From Treponema sp. (GTDB taxonomy: Bacteria > Spirochaetota > Spirochaetia > Treponematales > Breznakiellaceae), in the NCBI GenBank assembly GCA_031277045.1, contig JAISLX010000084.1, positions 1 through 15,115 on the forward strand: DNA of 15,115 bases, read 5' to 3'. The notes under the pieces are model-generated. The model made no database searches and was not told where the DNA came from. It saw nothing but the letters and a program-made list of their open reading frames with translations. The first letter of the stretch is position 1, and each line of letters opens with the position of its first letter. This document shows, in pieces, positions 13,826 through 15,115 of the stretch. The position numbers and the translations under genes were made by a program.

Positions 13826-13957
13826 CTCCCTACGCCGGCATTATCCGGATCAGGTTCAACGGGTCTAATCTCAGGCGGGCGCGCATGGAACTAATCCGGA
13901 ACATCGCTGTTCCCGGACAAACCCTGGGGGAAACCCCCGCGGCCCGGCCACCCCGAA
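13826..13957 (-). promoter_or_regulatory. TPP (THI-box) riboswitch controlling thiBPQ, with enlarged P3 arm
   Basis: Read on the minus strand, the conserved parts appear in order: CGGGGTG (P1/P2 5' side), CTGAGA (13874-13869), ACCCGTTGAACCTGATC, and CCGGATAATGCCGGCGTAGG then GAG, closing P1. Binding of thiamine pyrophosphate should fold the aptamer and stop thiB expression. The P3 arm between GGGGTG and CTGAGA spans 13875-13948 (74 nt), against about 17 nt in E. coli thiM. Its base pairs GCCGGGCCGCG with CGCGCCCGC (two bulged C), and inside are two more hairpins. Confidence 0.95.
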
Positions 13958-13966
13958 CGACAATTC

Positions 13967-13995
13967 AGCATATATGCCGGCCCCGGCTCCGTCAA
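13967..13995 (-). promoter_or_regulatory. Predicted sigma70 promoter of the thiBPQ operon
   Basis: On the minus strand -35 TTGACG (13995-13990), 17-bp spacer, -10 TATGCT (13972-13967). Transcription would start near 13960, just ahead of the riboswitch P1 stem, as expected for an aptamer at the RNA 5' end. Confidence 0.6.
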
Positions 13996-14004
13996 CAGCC
14001 CCGC

Positions 14005-14703
14005 TCACTCCCCCCCATTGCTCACTCCCTCCCGGTAACCGGATTCCCGGTATATGAATATATCGTGCCCCTGCTTATGCACCACGGTTTTTTCCCGCCA
14101 GCCGTATGAATCAGTTTCTGTTGTGGCGCCGCCGTCCACAACCGTTTTCCACCAGCCGCCGCCTGAACGGGTGATTGTCGTGGTATTGCCGTCTACAACA
14201 CGTTTAAGCCACGCGCCGCCTGCATAGGTGGTTGTCGCGGTATTACCGTCCGCCACAGTTTTTTCCCGCCAGCCGTATGAGTCGGTCCTTGTCGTGGTAT
14301 TGCCGTCCACAACACGTTTCTCCCAATGGCCGTCCGCATAGGTGGTTGTCGCGGCGCCGCCGTCCACAACCGTTTTCTCCCAACTGCCGTCCGCGTGAGA
14401 TGCGGTTAAGGTATTGCCGTCAATAACGGTTTCTTTAAGGTTCCCATTCACCCACACATCACCCGCCCACTCCGGTATGAGGGGGCAGAGCCCGTGCGTA
14501 ATGTAGTAAATGCCGCCATCTGAAAGCGCGGGCGTAACGGTAACCTTTCCCGCCCCGTCCCGGCGGACGGTAACTGTGCCTTGAATGTCACCTGAGAAAT
14601 GGAGAGTGTACGCCTCTTCCCCGCTCCCGCCCATGCCGGCGCAGGAAAGCAGGGCCGCGCACAGGGCTGCGCACAGCGCCGCCGCTCCTGCCCGCCTTTT
14701 CAC
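14005..14703 (-). CDS. Lipoprotein with tandem 18-20-residue 'W.K.VVDGNTTT.T' repeats, function unknown
   Basis: 232 residues from the GTG at 14703, which is preceded by AAGGGG at 7 nt; the frame runs on to an ATG at 14781, but that adds residues in front of a proper signal peptide. The signal is KRR, then AAALCAALCAALLSC with a canonical lipobox LLSC (Cys21). Residues 31-83 form a beta-rich region. From about 84 to 208 come six or more short repeats, each W.K.(T/R)VVDG(N/G).(T)T.T followed by a Gly/Tyr turn, suggesting stacked beta-hairpins. TDSYGWREKTV recurs exactly 57 residues apart, a three-unit higher-order repeat. The C-terminus (GHDIFIYRESGYREG) leaves the pattern. It reminds me of MORN/YwqK-like or other beta-repeat surface proteins, but no family is certain. 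The gene ends shortly before the thiBPQ promoter, same strand. Confidence 0.8.
   Translation of the reverse strand: MKRRAGAAALCAALCAALLSCAGMGGSGEEAYTLHFSGDIQGTVTVRRDGAGKVTVTPALSDGGIYYITHGLCPLIPEWAGDVWVNGNLKETVIDGNTLTASHADGSWEKTVVDGGAATTTYADGHWEKRVVDGNTTTRTDSYGWREKTVADGNTATTTYAGGAWLKRVVDGNTTTITRSGGGWWKTVVDGGATTETDSYGWREKTVVHKQGHDIFIYRESGYREGVSNGGE
14080..14382 (-). repeat. Tandem coding repeats (54-60 bp units, 171-bp higher-order period)
   Basis: These encode residues 108-208 of the lipoprotein. The DNA is conserved as well as the protein: TTTTTCCCGCCAGCCGTATG on the plus strand occurs near 14090 and again 171 bp later near 14261. This points to recent block duplication of three units rather than slow divergence of single units. 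Confidence 0.75.
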
Positions 14704-14733
14704 CGTGTTACCCCTTGTATGATGAGTAATGAG

Positions 14734-14808
14734 GGGGACACCCCCAACGCCCCGCGCAGGGTGAGAGACCCTCCCCACCATAGCGGGGACATCCTCCCCC
14801 GCGCAGGG
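14734..14808. repeat. Imperfect duplication in the lipoprotein upstream region
   Basis: Two segments share GGGGACA at one end and CCCCGCGCAGGG at the other (14734-14761 and 14785-14808), differing by a few bases in the middle. The first contains a GGGGG/CCCCC hairpin around ACA. No ORF is convincing here. Confidence 0.4.
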
Positions 14809-14830
14809 AAGGCCCGGCCTCCCTTACCAT

Positions 14831-14904
14831 GTAAGCCTGACTTACACTACGGCGTAAGCCTGACTTACACTACGGCGTAAGCCTGACCTACACTACGGCG
14901 TAAG
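14831..14904. repeat. Array of three 23-bp tandem repeats with an internal palindrome
   Basis: The unit GTAAGCCTGACTTACACTAC plus GGC occurs at 14831 and 14854 without change and at 14877 with one T-to-C change; GTAAG at 14900 begins a fourth, broken copy. Each unit has GTAAG and CTTAC (CCTAC in unit three) separated by CCTGA, a possible binding dyad. The 23-bp period is slightly over two helical turns. The array lies between the DUF4469-like gene and the repeat lipoprotein, 128 bp upstream of the latter's start. Confidence 0.8.
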
Positions 14905-14925
14905 TCCGGCCTCCCCCGGACACGG

Positions 14926-15115
14926 TCAGACGACCGTCAGAGGCTTGTCAAAGGTAAAGGTATGCGGGGTTTTGAGCTGCCTGGTTCCGCCGTGCTGGGT
15001 GGTGATCCGCACCTGGTAGACGCCGGCGGCAAGGGAGGGAATGACGGCGATGACTTCGGAGGGGTTGTTCACCACGATGTCCGACGGGTCAACCTTGACC
15101 GGCGCGCCGCCTCCG
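14926..15115 (-). CDS. C-terminal end of a protein with a DUF4469-like Ig-fold domain (start outside window)
   Basis: Minus-strand frame open from the window edge to a TGA at 14928-14926; 63 residues visible, reading VKVDPSDIVVNNPSEVIAVI, then PSLAAGVYQVRITTQHGGTR, then QLKTPHTFTFDKPLTVV. The 'NNPSE...P.L..G.Y...ITTQ..G...LK.P....FD' wording matches, from memory, DUF4469, a beta-sandwich tail often attached to an HU/IHF-like DNA-binding domain, mostly in Bacteroidetes. The N-terminal domain is beyond the window, so DNA binding is not shown. It is transcribed in the same direction as the repeat lipoprotein, 222 bp away. Confidence 0.65.
   Translation of the reverse strand, partial: GGGAPVKVDPSDIVVNNPSEVIAVIPSLAAGVYQVRITTQHGGTRQLKTPHTFTFDKPLTVV

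Noticed and set aside
14831..14904. CRISPR array
   Set aside because: Units are contiguous 23-bp tandem repeats without spacers, and no cas gene is present.

Overview
The window looks like part of a GC-rich chromosome from a Treponema-like (termite-gut-type) spirochaete. Supporting points are the CheY-type regulator with a 'NEKPPDGIKPDGSAYRVL' leader segment that I recall from treponemal CheY proteins, a riboswitch-controlled thiBPQ set of the kind treponemes carry, loosely specified lipoprotein signals, and a family of intergenic palindromes. The genus is an inference; no rRNA or marker was available to settle it. Coding density is high, there is no tRNA, rRNA, CRISPR array, transposase or phage gene, and both ends of the window cut through genes.

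Layout. 1-1170 (+): C-terminal part of a periplasmic CpdB-type cyclic phosphodiesterase/3'-nucleotidase. 1171-1448: non-coding, with a GC-rich structured element, a good sigma70 promoter, and a palindrome at the predicted RNA 5' end. 1449-2096 (+): adenylate kinase (zinc-finger type). 2097-2275: hairpin-rich convergent spacer. 2276-4867 (-): a probable three-gene unit, dus (tRNA dihydrouridine synthase), ogt (O6-alkylguanine repair) and an MBL-fold hydrolase. 4992-5429 (+): CheY-type single-domain response regulator with its own promoter. 5430-5801: non-coding leader with three or four hairpins including a strong intrinsic terminator, then nagB (5802-6614). 6681-8695 (+): a divergent uracil phosphoribosyltransferase, apparently leaderless, overlapping by 4 nt a secreted TPR protein. 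8901-9841 (+): a DUF503/YlxP-like protein and a lipoprotein.

9838-13995 (-): a complete thiamine-type uptake operon. A TTGACG/TATGCT promoter is followed by a TPP riboswitch with a greatly enlarged, branched P3 arm, an intrinsic-terminator-like fold, thiB (periplasmic binding protein), thiP (fused two-domain permease) and thiQ (ATPase with a C-terminal TOBE-like extension). When thiamine pyrophosphate is plentiful the riboswitch should shut off the transporter.

14005-15115 (-): a lipoprotein with tandem 18-20-residue repeats, an upstream non-coding region with three perfect or near-perfect 23-bp tandem repeats, and the C-terminus of a protein with a DUF4469-like Ig-fold tail.

I did not find a clear new defence or mobile system. 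The most interesting material is non-coding: a recurring palindrome family, the nagB leader, the branched TPP aptamer, the GC-rich element before adk, and the 23-bp repeat array beside the repeat lipoprotein.
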